A DNA stretch of 44,943 bases, taken from Rickettsiales bacterium. GTDB taxonomy: Bacteria > Pseudomonadota > Alphaproteobacteria > Rickettsiales > SXRF01. Made by a program: the position numbers and the translations under genes. The stretch lies in NCBI GenBank assembly GCA_005792635.1, contig SXRF01000107.1:1-44943 (forward strand), in the 5' to 3' direction. Positions 1 through 7,977 of the stretch are shown here, in pieces; position 1 is the stretch's first letter; each line of letters begins with the position of its first letter. The notes beneath the pieces were generated by a model. That model ran no database searches. It worked only from the letters and a program-made list of their open reading frames with translations, and was not told where the DNA came from.

Positions 1-27
1 ACACCCGCACAGGAAACTACCTATAAC

Positions 28-723
28 CTAAGCATCGCCAGCGAGTTCTTTAAGAGTGGCTTTATCTGGGCGTTTGCCAGCCGTTACATAATAAACCGTT
101 TTGGCAAGGTTGGTGGTATAATCCGCCAATCGCTCGAGGTTTTTAGCAGCAAACACCACCTGAGTGCAAGGCAAAACATTCTCCGCCGCCGCACTCATTT
201 CCTTTTGCATCATCTCAATAACATCGCGGTATAGCGCGTCAATTTCCTTGTCACGCCGCCAGATAACCGCTGCTTTCTGTGTATCTTTTTCGGCAAATGC
301 GATGAGTGCGCCATCCAGCATTTCCACAATAATATCCGCCATTTTCTCCAGCTTCACCGTTGCCGCTTCTGGCGCGAAACCGCCCATCCGCACGCTGCGC
401 TTCACCGTATTTTTGGCGAGGTCACCCGCATGTTCCAACATACCCGTAATTTTGATAATAGAAATCACAAAGCGCAAATCAATCGCCATCGGATTTTGCA
501 AAGCAAGGACAACGGTTGCTTCTTCCTCAATCTGCTGGTCAAGCTCATTTATATGCTTATCCGCAATTTTCGCGTCAACCACCCTGCTCTCCTCGCGCTC
601 GCGGAAAGATTGTTTAGCAGCAATAACAAGGTCACGCACCTCCCCACCCATAGCCAGAATTAGCGAAAGAAGCCGTTGCAATTGCGCGTCATAAGAACGA
701 AGTGTGTGTTGGTTTAGCGTCAT
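28..723 (-). CDS. phoU: Phosphate transport system regulator PhoU
   Basis: 231 aa, the usual PhoU length, made of two repeated all-helical halves. Each half carries an acidic-helix motif of the metal-binding type: ELDQQIEEEATVVLALQNP near residue 60, and the RRDKEIDALYRDV region near residue 155. In known systems PhoU links the PstSCAB transporter to the PhoR/PhoB two-component system and represses the Pho regulon when phosphate is plentiful; it acts in the cytoplasm at the membrane. The start codon is preceded by GAGGAAG four bases upstream, a good ribosome binding site. That site lies inside the arm of a 148-bp inverted repeat (723-870), so its access may depend on folding. The other pst genes (pstB, pstA, pstC) lie 3.5-9 kb away on the same strand, separated from phoU by murJ-cutA-pilin on the opposite strand. 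Confidence 0.93.
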   Translation of the reverse strand: MTLNQHTLRSYDAQLQRLLSLILAMGGEVRDLVIAAKQSFREREESRVVDAKIADKHINELDQQIEEEATVVLALQNPMAIDLRFVISIIKITGMLEHAGDLAKNTVKRSVRMGGFAPEAATVKLEKMADIIVEMLDGALIAFAEKDTQKAAVIWRRDKEIDALYRDVIEMMQKEMSAAAENVLPCTQVVFAAKNLERLADYTTNLAKTVYYVTAGKRPDKATLKELAGDA

Positions 724-870
724 TAGACTTCCTCATAAACTCATTTGGCTGGAAAATTTTCTTGCAAATGAAGCCTCGCAAAATGCTCATGTACGATAGT
801 GTACACTGCGCTTTTGCACTCCATTTGCTTCGCACTTTCCTCAGCCAAATGAGTTTCTGAGGAAGTCTAA
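723..870. repeat. 148-bp long-hairpin repeat, copy 1 (overlaps phoU start)
   Basis: Outer arms 723-751 and 842-870 are 29 bases each and complementary with a single mismatch. Inside, GCAAATG and CATTTGC segments pair again and the tip is TGTAC-GATAGT-GTACA (790-805). The tip recurs at 4135-4152 and 32344-32360 with different outer arms. The phoU ribosome binding site and first start-codon base lie in the left arm. Confidence 0.8.
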
Positions 871-980
871 TTATAAACCTATGTATGTAATTTTATCCGC
901 CCACTCTACTATATGTACTACAAACTGTGTAGTATTTTTTTATATATAATTTATGCACTATTGCTTAAAAGAAAAAATTA

Positions 981-1015
981 CACTAATCACCAATCACTAG
1001 CCACTAGCCACTATA
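981..1015. repeat. Five heptamer tandem repeats upstream of murJ
   Basis: Five consecutive 7-bp units (CACTAAT, CACCAAT, CACTAGC, CACTAGC, CACTATA) end six bases before the murJ start codon. No facing complementary arm is visible. The layout matches other short tandem repeats of the window (18352-18435, 24463-24543 and within polA). The rest of the phoU-murJ gap (871-980) is AT-rich and probably holds the murJ promoter, but no clear -35/-10 pair could be fixed. Confidence 0.75.
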
Positions 1016-1021
1016 ATAAAA

Positions 1022-2569
1022 ATGTCCCTCGTTAAATCCACTGCTACCATCGGTTTTTATACGCTGCTTTCGCGTGTGCTGGGCTTCTTGCGTGATGTGA
1101 CGATTGCCTCCAGCCTTGGCGCGAGCTTTCTGTCGGATGCGTTTTTTGTCGCCTTTAAGCTGCCAAATTTCCTGCGCCGATTATTTGCCGAGGGAGCTTT
1201 TAACTCAGCGTTTGTGCCGCTATTTGCGGGAATGCTGGCGGTGGACGGCAAGGAAAAAGCCCGCGATTTTGCTGGCGAGGCGATGTCTTTTCTGCTGCTT
1301 ATTTTGCTGATTGTGACCGCGGTTTTCATCCTCGCCATGCCATACCTTATGTATGTCCTTGCTCCTGGATTTTCGGATAACCCTGATAAATTCGCGCTTA
1401 CCGTCGCGCTTACCAGCATCACCATGCCCTATATCATCTTTATATCGCTAGTGTCGCTGCTGGGCGGCATTCTCAACAGTGGCGATAAATTCGCGGCGGT
1501 GGCGGCAACGCCTGTGATTATGAATTTATGCTTGATTATTATTCCCTATTTCATTGAAGATTTTACGCCCAACGGGGCGTATGCGCTGGCGATTGCGGTG
1601 ATGCTTTCTGGCGTGGCGCAGTTTTTGTGGCTGGTGCGTTTTTGTCGGCGGCAAAATATGTTGCCAAGGCTTGTGCGCCCACGACTTACGCCTGAAGTCA
1701 AAAAACTCCTCGTGCTGATTGCGCCAGCGGCTCTTGGCGCGGGTGTCGCGCAGATAAATCTATTTATTGACCTGATTATCGCCTCGCAGTTTGATAGTGG
1801 CGTGTCGTATCTTTATTACGCCGACCGCATCAACGAATTGCCATTGGCGGTAATCGGCATCGCAGTCGGCACGGCACTTTTGCCAATGCTGTCGCGGCAA
1901 GTGCGCGAGGGAAAGCGCGAGGAAAGTTTCCGCAGCCAAAACCGCGCCATTGAGCTGGCTTCGTTCCTCAGCATTCCTTCCGCCATCGCGCTGGTGGTTA
2001 TCGCGCAGCCGATTATCAGCGTGATGTTTGAACGCGGCGAATTCACGGCGACCGACACCGCGCAGACTTTTCCCGCGCTCATGGCGTTTGCGCTGGGGCT
2101 GCCAGCTTTTATTCTGGTGAAAATTATCGCACCTGCTTTTTACGCCAATCAGGACACCAAAACGCCGTTCAAAATTGCCACTAGCTGCATCGCGGTGAAT
2201 TTTATTTTGAACCTGATTTTGATGTTCCCCTTGCAGCATGTTGGGCTGGCACTGGCGACTTCAATCGCCAGTTGGCTTAATGTGTATCTTATGACGCGTA
2301 CACTAAAAGCCCGTGGCTGGCTGGTGATTGAAAAACGCCTGTGGGCGCAGCTAACCAGAATTTTGCTCGCCAGCTTCGCCATGGCAATTGCGCTGTGGTT
2401 TTTCATGCCGATACTCACGCCATATATGGTGCATAGCGAGCATAGCATTTACCGCTTCGGCGCACTTATTTTGCTTGCTTGCGCGGGTGCATTTGTTTAT
2501 TTGTCAGTTTCATTTGCTAGCAACACAGCACATCTGCGGACGGCTGTTATACAAAAGCTGAAGAAATAA
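1022..2569 (+). CDS. murJ: Lipid II flippase MurJ (MviN)
   Basis: 515 aa, typical for MurJ of the MOP exporter superfamily. The protein is hydrophobic throughout with about 14 predicted membrane helices. The N-terminal signature (TLLSRVLGFLRDV near residue 15, then FKLPNFLRRLFAEGAFNSAF near 47) is diagnostic. MurJ flips undecaprenyl-PP-MurNAc-GlcNAc-peptide across the inner membrane for peptidoglycan synthesis. It is followed by cutA with a stop/start overlap (TAATG), so the two are translationally coupled. The ATG lies just after a heptamer tandem repeat (981-1015) and has no obvious Shine-Dalgarno sequence, which is unusual among the genes of this window. Confidence 0.95.
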   Translation: MSLVKSTATIGFYTLLSRVLGFLRDVTIASSLGASFLSDAFFVAFKLPNFLRRLFAEGAFNSAFVPLFAGMLAVDGKEKARDFAGEAMSFLLLILLIVTAVFILAMPYLMYVLAPGFSDNPDKFALTVALTSITMPYIIFISLVSLLGGILNSGDKFAAVAATPVIMNLCLIIIPYFIEDFTPNGAYALAIAVMLSGVAQFLWLVRFCRRQNMLPRLVRPRLTPEVKKLLVLIAPAALGAGVAQINLFIDLIIASQFDSGVSYLYYADRINELPLAVIGIAVGTALLPMLSRQVREGKREESFRSQNRAIELASFLSIPSAIALVVIAQPIISVMFERGEFTATDTAQTFPALMAFALGLPAFILVKIIAPAFYANQDTKTPFKIATSCIAVNFILNLILMFPLQHVGLALATSIASWLNVYLMTRTLKARGWLVIEKRLWAQLTRILLASFAMAIALWFFMPILTPYMVHSEHSIYRFGALILLACAGAFVYLSVSFASNTAHLRTAVIQKLKK

Positions 2570-2886
2570 TGTTAAAACTACTATACGCAACTTTTGGAAG
2601 TGAAGAAGAAGCGATAACAATTGCCAAAATTTTACTCGCGGAAAAATTAATCGCCTGTGCGAATGTTTTTGGTGACAGCACCTCAATATATAGTTGGGAA
2701 GGTGATGTAAAACAGCAACAGGAAGTAATTTTATTTGCCAAAACTACAAATGAAAAATATTTGCACGCAATCGAAAAAATAAAAGAATTACATTCTTATG
2801 AATTACCCTGCATAATTATTTTGCCAATAGAAGCAGGGTTTGCGCCATTCATAGAGTGGGTTAAAAACGAAACCGTAAAACAATAA
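2569..2886 (+). CDS. cutA: Divalent-cation tolerance protein CutA
   Basis: 105 aa, normal for the CutA1 family. Family signatures are seen: AEKLIACANVFG near residue 25, IYSWEGDVKQQQEVILFAKT near 44 and HSYELPCIIILPIEAG near 80. CutA forms very stable ferredoxin-like trimers and has been linked to copper tolerance, though its biochemical role is unsettled. The start overlaps the murJ stop by one base, indicating coupling. The nucleotide composition is more AT-rich than murJ. A 185-bp gap follows before the pilin gene, which probably has its own promoter. Confidence 0.93.
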   Translation: MLKLLYATFGSEEEAITIAKILLAEKLIACANVFGDSTSIYSWEGDVKQQQEVILFAKTTNEKYLHAIEKIKELHSYELPCIIILPIEAGFAPFIEWVKNETVKQ

Positions 2887-3023
2887 AATATTTCGCTAAA
2901 ATTTTATGCAAGTCCTGTTGCTCCAAAACAACACAATTTTACACCTCGCTAACTATTTGTTAATAGTTTTTGTGTAGCATCAAAAAATGGTAGCGTGTAT
3001 AGGTCAATAGTTGCTGGCAACCG

Positions 3024-3051
3024 TTGCTTGATTACAAGTTAATGTTATAAA
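3024..3051 (+). promoter_or_regulatory. Putative sigma70-type promoter for pilin A
   Basis: TTGCTT (3024-3029), a 16-bp spacer and TATAAA (3046-3051) lie 21 bp upstream of the pilin start at 3072, which has GGGAG as ribosome binding site. The fit is reasonable but unproven. Confidence 0.4.
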
Positions 3052-3071
3052 CCTAATTTTGGGAGTTACAG

Positions 3072-3941
3072 ATGATTAATATAGCAATTCATGATACAAA
3101 GGCTGAGACAAAAAATCCTAGCTTGATTAAGCAAGTTGGCTTTACTCTAATCGAGTTGTCCATCGTGCTGGTTATTATTGGTTTAATCGTTGGTGGGGTT
3201 CTGGTTGGTCAGGATCTGATTAAAGCTGCGGAAATTCGCGCAACCGTTGGTCAATATGAAAAATACAATGCGGCGATAAACACCTTCCGTACTAAATATA
3301 ACGGTATGCCAGGGGATTTGGTAGCTGCCTCTGCCAATGCCTTCGCAATTGGTACGGCATCTTCTACCATTGGTGATGGTAATAGCTTGATTGAAAGCAC
3401 CTCTGGTGCTGCTTTGCAGGTTGGAGAGCCAACCGTTTTCTGGCAGCATCTGTCTAATTCTAACTTAGTTGATGGTTCTTATGGTGCAAACCTTACAACA
3501 GGTGGTGTGGTTGATGGTACTTCCGCTACAAGCACATATTTCCCTTTAGCTAAGCTAGGTCGCGGCAACTATTGGACTGTTGGTGCTGCATCTGGTCTTA
3601 ACTATTATCTGTTGTCAGCATTTGCAGCCGTTCCTGCTGTTGGTGGCGATGTGAACACTGATGCTGCTCTTACCCCTATTGAATCTTATAACATCGATAG
3701 CAAGGTAGATGATGGTATGCCGAATACTGGTATTGTTCAAGCTCGTGGTGATGCTATAGCTGATACTACTACTGCTTTGGCTACGCTAGGAACTAACGCT
3801 GGTCAGTCTTCTGTTGCAGGTACAACAACTGGCGACTGCTTACAAGGAAGTGCTACAGCTACGACGACTACCAATACTTATGCTCGTAACACAACTGTTG
3901 GGAACTCTCCTAACTGCTCTCTTCGTATGCGTTTTAACTAA
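3072..3941 (+). CDS. Type IV pilin-like protein A (prepilin-type N-terminus)
   Basis: 289 aa. A 23-residue leader ends in Gly, followed by the class III signal FTLIELSIVLVIIGLIVGG with Glu at +5, as expected for processing by prepilin peptidase PilD and assembly into a pilus or pseudopilus. The helix is followed by YNGMPGDL, then FWQHLSNSNLVDG near residue 120 and YNIDSKVDDGMPNTG near 210. Two Cys (25 residues between them) close a C-terminal loop ending CSLRMRFN, like the disulfide-bounded D-region of type IV pilins. The same landmarks are shared with three other pilin-like genes of this window (7957-8859, 37863-38702, 42091-42858). It is expressed alone, between a likely promoter and a strong terminator. 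No pilus assembly genes are in the window, so the system it serves is unknown. Confidence 0.88.
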   Translation: MINIAIHDTKAETKNPSLIKQVGFTLIELSIVLVIIGLIVGGVLVGQDLIKAAEIRATVGQYEKYNAAINTFRTKYNGMPGDLVAASANAFAIGTASSTIGDGNSLIESTSGAALQVGEPTVFWQHLSNSNLVDGSYGANLTTGGVVDGTSATSTYFPLAKLGRGNYWTVGAASGLNYYLLSAFAAVPAVGGDVNTDAALTPIESYNIDSKVDDGMPNTGIVQARGDAIADTTTALATLGTNAGQSSVAGTTTGDCLQGSATATTTTNTYARNTTVGNSPNCSLRMRFN

Positions 3942-3960
3942 GCGTTGTTGTAATACTAAT

Positions 3961-3999
3961 AAAAAACCACCCCACATTAATTTGCGGGGTGGTTTTTTT
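3961..3999 (+). terminator. Rho-independent terminator after pilin A
   Basis: Stem ACCACCCC/GGGGTGGT with a 12-base loop, flanked by A6 before and T7 after, so it can work in both directions. It lies 20 bp after the pilin stop codon. Confidence 0.9.
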
Positions 4000-4037
4000 G
4001 TGGTTACAGTATAGAGTTAGCGACTTGCAAACAACTC

Positions 4038-4227
4038 GTCATGCCCGCTTTATGCGGGCATCTAGGGAAAAAATCACTGTCCGAATTTGTATAGTCTTCC
4101 TACTTTACTTTTCTACGGCGTCAGGCGTCGTCTCGTGTACAAAAGCGTACACTTCGCCTAGCCTTCCTTGTATAAAAGCAAATTAGTTTGACTATAGTTT
4201 CAGATCCCCTCGCAAGGCGGGGATGAC
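4038..4227. repeat. Composite repeat: paired GTCAT/ATGAC hairpins enclosing a TGTAC-tip hairpin (copy 2)
   Basis: The outer pair is GTC + ATGCCCGC/GCGGGCAT hairpin (4038-4061) and ATCCCC/GGGGAT + GAC hairpin (4204-4227), forming terminal GTCAT...ATGAC. Between them, 4090-4196 has arms TATAGTC/GACTATA and the tip GTGTAC-AAAAGC-GTACAC (4135-4152) shared with copies at 723-870 and 32302-32400. The whole 313-bp pilin-pstB gap is terminator plus this composite; no gene is seen there. Confidence 0.7.
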
Positions 4228-4254
4228 GGCTATATTTTTAATCTGGAAATGGTA

Positions 4255-5007
4255 TCAACCATATCTTCCTGTTATATAATCCTGCGTTTGCTGGTGTTTT
4301 GGCGCGGTGAAAATCTGGCTGGTTGCGCCTGATTCAATTATTTTCCCCATGTGGAAAAAGCTGGTTTGCTGTGAAACTCGCGCTGCTTGCTGCATTGAGT
4401 GGGTCACGATAACGATGGTGAATTGCTCACGCAGCTCGTCAATCAATTCCTCAATTTTTGCCGTGGCAATTGGGTCAAGTGCGCTGCACGGCTCGTCCAT
4501 CAGGATAATTTCAGGGTTCACGGCGATGGTTCGCGCAATGCACAGGCGTTGCTGTTGCCCGCCAGAAAGCCCTGTCGCTGGGTCATGCAGGCGGTCTTTC
4601 ACCTCGTCAAACAAGCCAGCTTTTATCAAACATTTTTCCACCAACTCGTCCATCTCCGCCTTGTTATTCGTCAAGCGGTGGATTTTCGCGCCATACGCAA
4701 CATTGTCATAAATTGATTTCGGAAATGGGTTAGGTTTTTGAAACACCATGCCTATCCACGCGCGAAGCTGCACCACATCCTGCGTTCGCGCATTAATGTC
4801 GCGACCATCAACCAAAATCTCACCATCCACGCGGCAACTATCAATCGTGTCATTCATGCGGTTAATACAGCGCAAGAAGGTTGATTTCCCACAGCCAGAA
4901 GGCCCAATAAGCGCGGTAACGCTATTAGCGGGCATGGATATATTTATATCAAACAACGCCTGCTTCGCACCGTAAAACACATTGATATTTTTGGAAATTA
5001 TTTTCAT
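4255..5007 (-). CDS. pstB: Phosphate ABC transporter ATP-binding protein PstB
   Basis: 250 aa from the chosen start [13 protein letters not shown], which has AAGGA upstream; a start 21 bases further up exists but lacks such a site. Walker A is GPSGCGKST, the ABC signature is [13 protein letters not shown] and Walker B is [13 protein letters not shown], followed by the switch His in [12 protein letters not shown]. PstB energises high-affinity phosphate import through PstA and PstC at the inner membrane. The gene is separated from pstA by two lipoprotein genes on the same strand, so the transporter genes are co-oriented but not contiguous. No pstS (periplasmic phosphate-binding protein) lies in the window. 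Confidence 0.96.
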   Translation of the reverse strand: MKIISKNINVFYGAKQALFDINISMPANSVTALIGPSGCGKSTFLRCINRMNDTIDSCRVDGEILVDGRDINARTQDVVQLRAWIGMVFQKPNPFPKSIYDNVAYGAKIHRLTNNKAEMDELVEKCLIKAGLFDEVKDRLHDPATGLSGGQQQRLCIARTIAVNPEIILMDEPCSALDPIATAKIEELIDELREQFTIVIVTHSMQQAARVSQQTSFFHMGKIIESGATSQIFTAPKHQQTQDYITGRYG

Positions 5008-5057
5008 TTTTTTCCTTACAAAATCCAATCTTTTGCAAAATATAAAATTAATATTCT

Positions 5058-5582
5058 CTATTTTGCTTCCTCTGGGATCAAGCTACACCAATTTTTTGTT
5101 CCCAGCGGATTTATACCATCTGGCAATGAAGTTTTATACATCACAAAAATTATTCGTGCCAACATAGTTCTTTTGGTTGGATCGTTCTTTGCATATTGTT
5201 CCGTAATCTTATTATCCTCAATCTTCCAACCTATATATCCATTTGCTTTTGCAAATAAATCCGCAGCACAAGCAGTTACAGCTAACAAATCTTTGCTTGT
5301 ATATGGTTCTATTGCCGCTGCTGAAGTTGAATAGGCTTCACCATTTGCACCAAATAATTCTTTCCAATTATTTCTTCCCCCCTGTGTAAATTTTACATCA
5401 GATATTTTATAAATATGTTTCGGAGAAAGTTTGTCGCGTTGGCAGTTTACATCGCACATAACACCATCGTCATAATGTGCAGGCAACACCGTATGCTTAA
5501 CAAAAGAGCTTTCGCAAGCTGTTAATGTATATATGCAAGTTATAAATAATATATATAATGGTAGTTTCTGGATTGTTTGCAT
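5058..5582 (-). CDS. Putative lipoprotein, unknown function
   Basis: 174 aa. The N-terminus has a short basic region, a hydrophobic stretch and a lipobox LTAC with Cys at residue 23, so it is probably lipidated by the Lgt/LspA pathway. The mature part has further Cys residues ([20 protein letters not shown] and NWCSLIPEE), some of which may form disulfides in the periplasm. No known domain is recognised. The gene is AT-rich compared with pstA and pstB and lies 50 bp upstream of pstB and 9 bp downstream of another lipoprotein gene, so the pair looks inserted into the pst locus. Co-transcription with pstB is likely; a role in phosphate uptake is only a guess from position. Confidence 0.7.
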   Translation of the reverse strand: MQTIQKLPLYILFITCIYTLTACESSFVKHTVLPAHYDDGVMCDVNCQRDKLSPKHIYKISDVKFTQGGRNNWKELFGANGEAYSTSAAAIEPYTSKDLLAVTACAADLFAKANGYIGWKIEDNKITEQYAKNDPTKRTMLARIIFVMYKTSLPDGINPLGTKNWCSLIPEEAK

Positions 5583-5591
5583 AAAATATTC

Positions 5592-6095
5592 CTAATATCT
5601 CCTTTTATAACCAACATCATAACTTTGTACACTTGTTACAGGATTGCCTTTAGAGTCCTCTATCCAAACTTGAAAACTTGGCAACGAAAGATGACCTGTT
5701 TTTAAGTTCACCGCCTTGAAGCTATATCGTTCACCAGCTACTGCATTTAGGACTATTTCAAAATCCGCAGAAACATTGTGACTCAAAGTCGCAGTAATTA
5801 CATGCTTGCCAGCAGTTATCGGATAGGATGTTCCATCCATAGAAGCTGCTGTAGCAATCGGCCCAAGAATTTTTGAAAAACCGCCATTGTCCGTATTTTC
5901 TATATATTTTCCATCTATTGCCTTTACATACACAATACCAACATGTGAGCTATATATTTTAGAATCTATTGCCGCACCCTTGATTGATGCAGGGCTTTCA
6001 TTTGCTGATAAAGGCGTGTATTTATAATATTCCACAGGCTTGTTTGAACATGCAGCCAACAAACAAAAACTAGCCATGTATAGAATTTTTCTCAT
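5592..6095 (-). CDS. Putative lipoprotein, unknown function
   Basis: 167 aa. Residues 1-16 form a lipoprotein signal peptide with lipobox LLAAC (Cys 16). The mature chain is rich in beta-type sequence (GKHVITATLSHNVSADFEIVLNAVAGERYSFKAV), typical of a small beta-sandwich exposed in the periplasm or at the surface; the GKHVITATL...GERYSFKA pattern resembles bacterial lipoproteins whose domain function is unknown. It is AT-rich, 37 bp downstream of pstA and 9 bp upstream of a second lipoprotein gene in the same orientation. Gene identity is secure; function is not. Confidence 0.72.
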   Translation of the reverse strand: MRKILYMASFCLLAACSNKPVEYYKYTPLSANESPASIKGAAIDSKIYSSHVGIVYVKAIDGKYIENTDNGGFSKILGPIATAASMDGTSYPITAGKHVITATLSHNVSADFEIVLNAVAGERYSFKAVNLKTGHLSLPSFQVWIEDSKGNPVTSVQSYDVGYKRRY

Positions 6096-6132
6096 TAAAT
6101 TTTTCCTTTCCTATCAATATTTATCATCATAT

Positions 6133-7395
6133 CTACCACCTCACCTCAAATTTTTTGCGTAAATATATTGCCAGTGCGTTCATGGATATAAGTAGCACGA
6201 GGAGAACAAGAATACCAGCCGCAGTTTTTTCCGCAAAGCCAACCTCTGGGCTGCTCGCCCACAAATAAATCTGCACGGGCATAGCGGTGGCGGGGTCGGT
6301 GAAGCCATACGGAATATCCGCCACGAAAGCCACCATGCCAATCATGAGCAGTGGCGCAGTTTCGCCAATTGCACGCGCCATACCCAAAATCGTCCCCGTC
6401 ATAATTCCGGGCATTGCAAGCGGCAGCGTATGATGCCACACCATCTGCACAGGCGTTGCACCCAGCGCACGCGCCGCGTCACGGATGGAATTAGGGATTG
6501 ATTTTAGCGAGGTGCGCGTAGTGATGATGATAACAGGCAAAATCATCAGCGCGAGCGTCGCGCCACCAACCAAAGCCGCCGAGCGCGGCATTCCCAGCGT
6601 GTTTATATAAACCGCCAGCCCCAGCAAGCCAAAAACGATAGAAGGCACAGCGGCGAGGTTATTGATATTCACCTCAATAAAATCAACAAATCCGCCCTTC
6701 CCTGCAAATTCCTCCAAGTACACAGCAGTTGCCACGCCAAGAGGAAACACGACGATTAGGCAAATCGCCAGCGTCAGAGCCGAGCCAACCATTGCGCCGA
6801 GGAAACCCGCGCTTTCAGGATTGCGCGAATCACCGCGGGTAAAAAATCCCGTGTTGAAAGTTTTTTTAATTTCGCCATTCGCCGATAGTTTATTCAACCA
6901 ATTAATCTGTTTATCCTTGAGTTTTCTGTCGTCTTCTGGCGTATCCGCAGCGATTTTTCCTTTGATAAATAAATCCGCCTGACTGCCCAGCGGAAGCCAA
7001 AGCGTTTTACTTTGTTCCAATAGTTTATGGTCAGCTTCCAATAGTTTTTTAAGTTCTAGCCCAGCATGGCTGCCAATTATTGAATATAACAACCGCAAAT
7101 CTTTTCGTTCACGCACTTCAGGGAAACGCTGCTTTAATGCCTCGCGGATAAGCGGCGTATAGCGCGAAGGCGGCAGCCCGTCTATCTCCTCGCCTTGTTC
7201 CAACTCCAATAACAGCGGGTTAAAATTGATGGTGAGCCGCGCCTCAGTCTGCACAAAGCCCTGCGCCCCTTTGGTAATAAGGCTGCCGATTAGTAGCACC
7301 AACATCAACACCGCCAGCGACAGCGCAAGCTTGCCATAACGCTGGAAGCGAATTTCCGAAGCTAACCGCTTTTTATGCCATTTTTGTTTGTTCAT
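6133..7395 (-). CDS. pstA: Phosphate ABC transporter permease PstA (long form)
   Basis: 420 aa, longer than the roughly 300 aa of enterobacterial PstA because of an N-terminal extension of about 190 residues (one membrane helix at residues 23-45, then a soluble region), a form common in alphaproteobacteria. The permease core begins near residue 195 and contains the EAA-type loop ARALGATPVQMVWHHTLPLA followed by MARAIGETAPLLMIG, both hallmarks of PstA. It forms the inner-membrane channel with PstC and binds PstB. Its start is 2 bp downstream of the toxin gene stop, so the toxin-antitoxin pair reads straight into pstA. Confidence 0.95.
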   Translation of the reverse strand: MNKQKWHKKRLASEIRFQRYGKLALSLAVLMLVLLIGSLITKGAQGFVQTEARLTINFNPLLLELEQGEEIDGLPPSRYTPLIREALKQRFPEVRERKDLRLLYSIIGSHAGLELKKLLEADHKLLEQSKTLWLPLGSQADLFIKGKIAADTPEDDRKLKDKQINWLNKLSANGEIKKTFNTGFFTRGDSRNPESAGFLGAMVGSALTLAICLIVVFPLGVATAVYLEEFAGKGGFVDFIEVNINNLAAVPSIVFGLLGLAVYINTLGMPRSAALVGGATLALMILPVIIITTRTSLKSIPNSIRDAARALGATPVQMVWHHTLPLAMPGIMTGTILGMARAIGETAPLLMIGMVAFVADIPYGFTDPATAMPVQIYLWASSPEVGFAEKTAAGILVLLVLLISMNALAIYLRKKFEVRW

Positions 7396-7397
7396 TT

Positions 7398-7667
7398 TTA
7401 TCCAAATAAATCAGAATGCGAGCCAGTATCCACCAAATATAAAACCCCGTCACTAATATAGTACACAAGCAGCCAATCTGGCTCAATTTTGCACTCGCGA
7501 GTTCCCTTATAATTACCAATTAATGGATGGTCTTTTTGTTTTGCTGGAAGTGGCTGTTCTAAACGCAATATTTCCACTATTTTCTCAGCTTTTGATAGAT
7601 TTTTCCCTCGCTTTTTAGCGAGTTTCATGGATTTATCAAACGCATTGGTGAAAACAACCTCTAACAT
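7398..7667 (-). CDS. Type II toxin, YafQ family mRNA interferase
   Basis: 89 aa, the right size for YafQ of the RelE/ParE superfamily. The C-terminal half matches YafQ closely: DHPLIGNYKGTRECKIEPDW, then LLVYYI and TGSHSDLF. YafQ toxins cut mRNA on translating ribosomes. Residues known to matter in E. coli YafQ are present (Asp-Trp of EPDW, His and Phe of SHSDLF, His of DHPL), but the His of the RECHIEPDW motif is Lys here, which might lower activity. The start overlaps the antitoxin stop by one base. It lies between a pilin gene and pstA within the pst locus. Confidence 0.88.
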   Translation of the reverse strand: MLEVVFTNAFDKSMKLAKKRGKNLSKAEKIVEILRLEQPLPAKQKDHPLIGNYKGTRECKIEPDWLLVYYISDGVLYLVDTGSHSDLFG

Positions 7668-7918
7668 CAGCGATAACGATCGAAAACATCTTTTGCGGTT
7701 TTATAGGTTTTTTTACTTCCGCTTTTTATATTTTTTTCAAGCTCCGCTGTTTCCGCCAGCGCGGATAATAATTTATTGCCTTTGTTTTTTGTGGATTTTT
7801 TGGTTGCATCCGCCAGCTTATCCAAGACAAAATCCTTGATACTCACCCCATATTCAAACGCCATCGCCTTAATTGCATTATGTTGTTCTGGGGTTATTTC
7901 TATACTCAAGCGGCTCAT
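7667..7918 (-). CDS. Type II antitoxin (partner of YafQ-type toxin)
   Basis: 83 aa. The N-terminus MSRLSIEITPEQHNAIKAMA has the beta-strand/helix pattern of ribbon-helix-helix-like DNA-binding antitoxins, followed by VSIKDFVLDKLA and a basic C-terminal tail that probably wraps the toxin. It precedes the toxin with a one-base overlap, the usual antitoxin-first order. GGAG lies upstream of the ATG, and a good promoter sits at 7949-7977. It is clearly paralogous to the orphan antitoxin at 13813-14124 (same SIE-TPEQH-AIK and KDF-LDK motifs). Autoregulation is expected from the family. Confidence 0.85.
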   Translation of the reverse strand: MSRLSIEITPEQHNAIKAMAFEYGVSIKDFVLDKLADATKKSTKNKGNKLLSALAETAELEKNIKSGSKKTYKTAKDVFDRYR

Positions 7919-7948
7919 AATATCTCCATATTATTTATATATAACTGG

Positions 7949-7977
7949 ATTATACATCACTGAAACTTAAAACTCAA
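7949..7977 (-). promoter_or_regulatory. Promoter of the YafQ-type toxin-antitoxin operon
   Basis: On the minus strand TTGAGT (7977-7972), a 17-bp spacer and TATAAT (7954-7949) form a near-consensus sigma70 promoter overlapping the pilin B 3' end. A small palindrome TTATATATAA lies between it and the antitoxin start and could be an operator. Confidence 0.65.
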
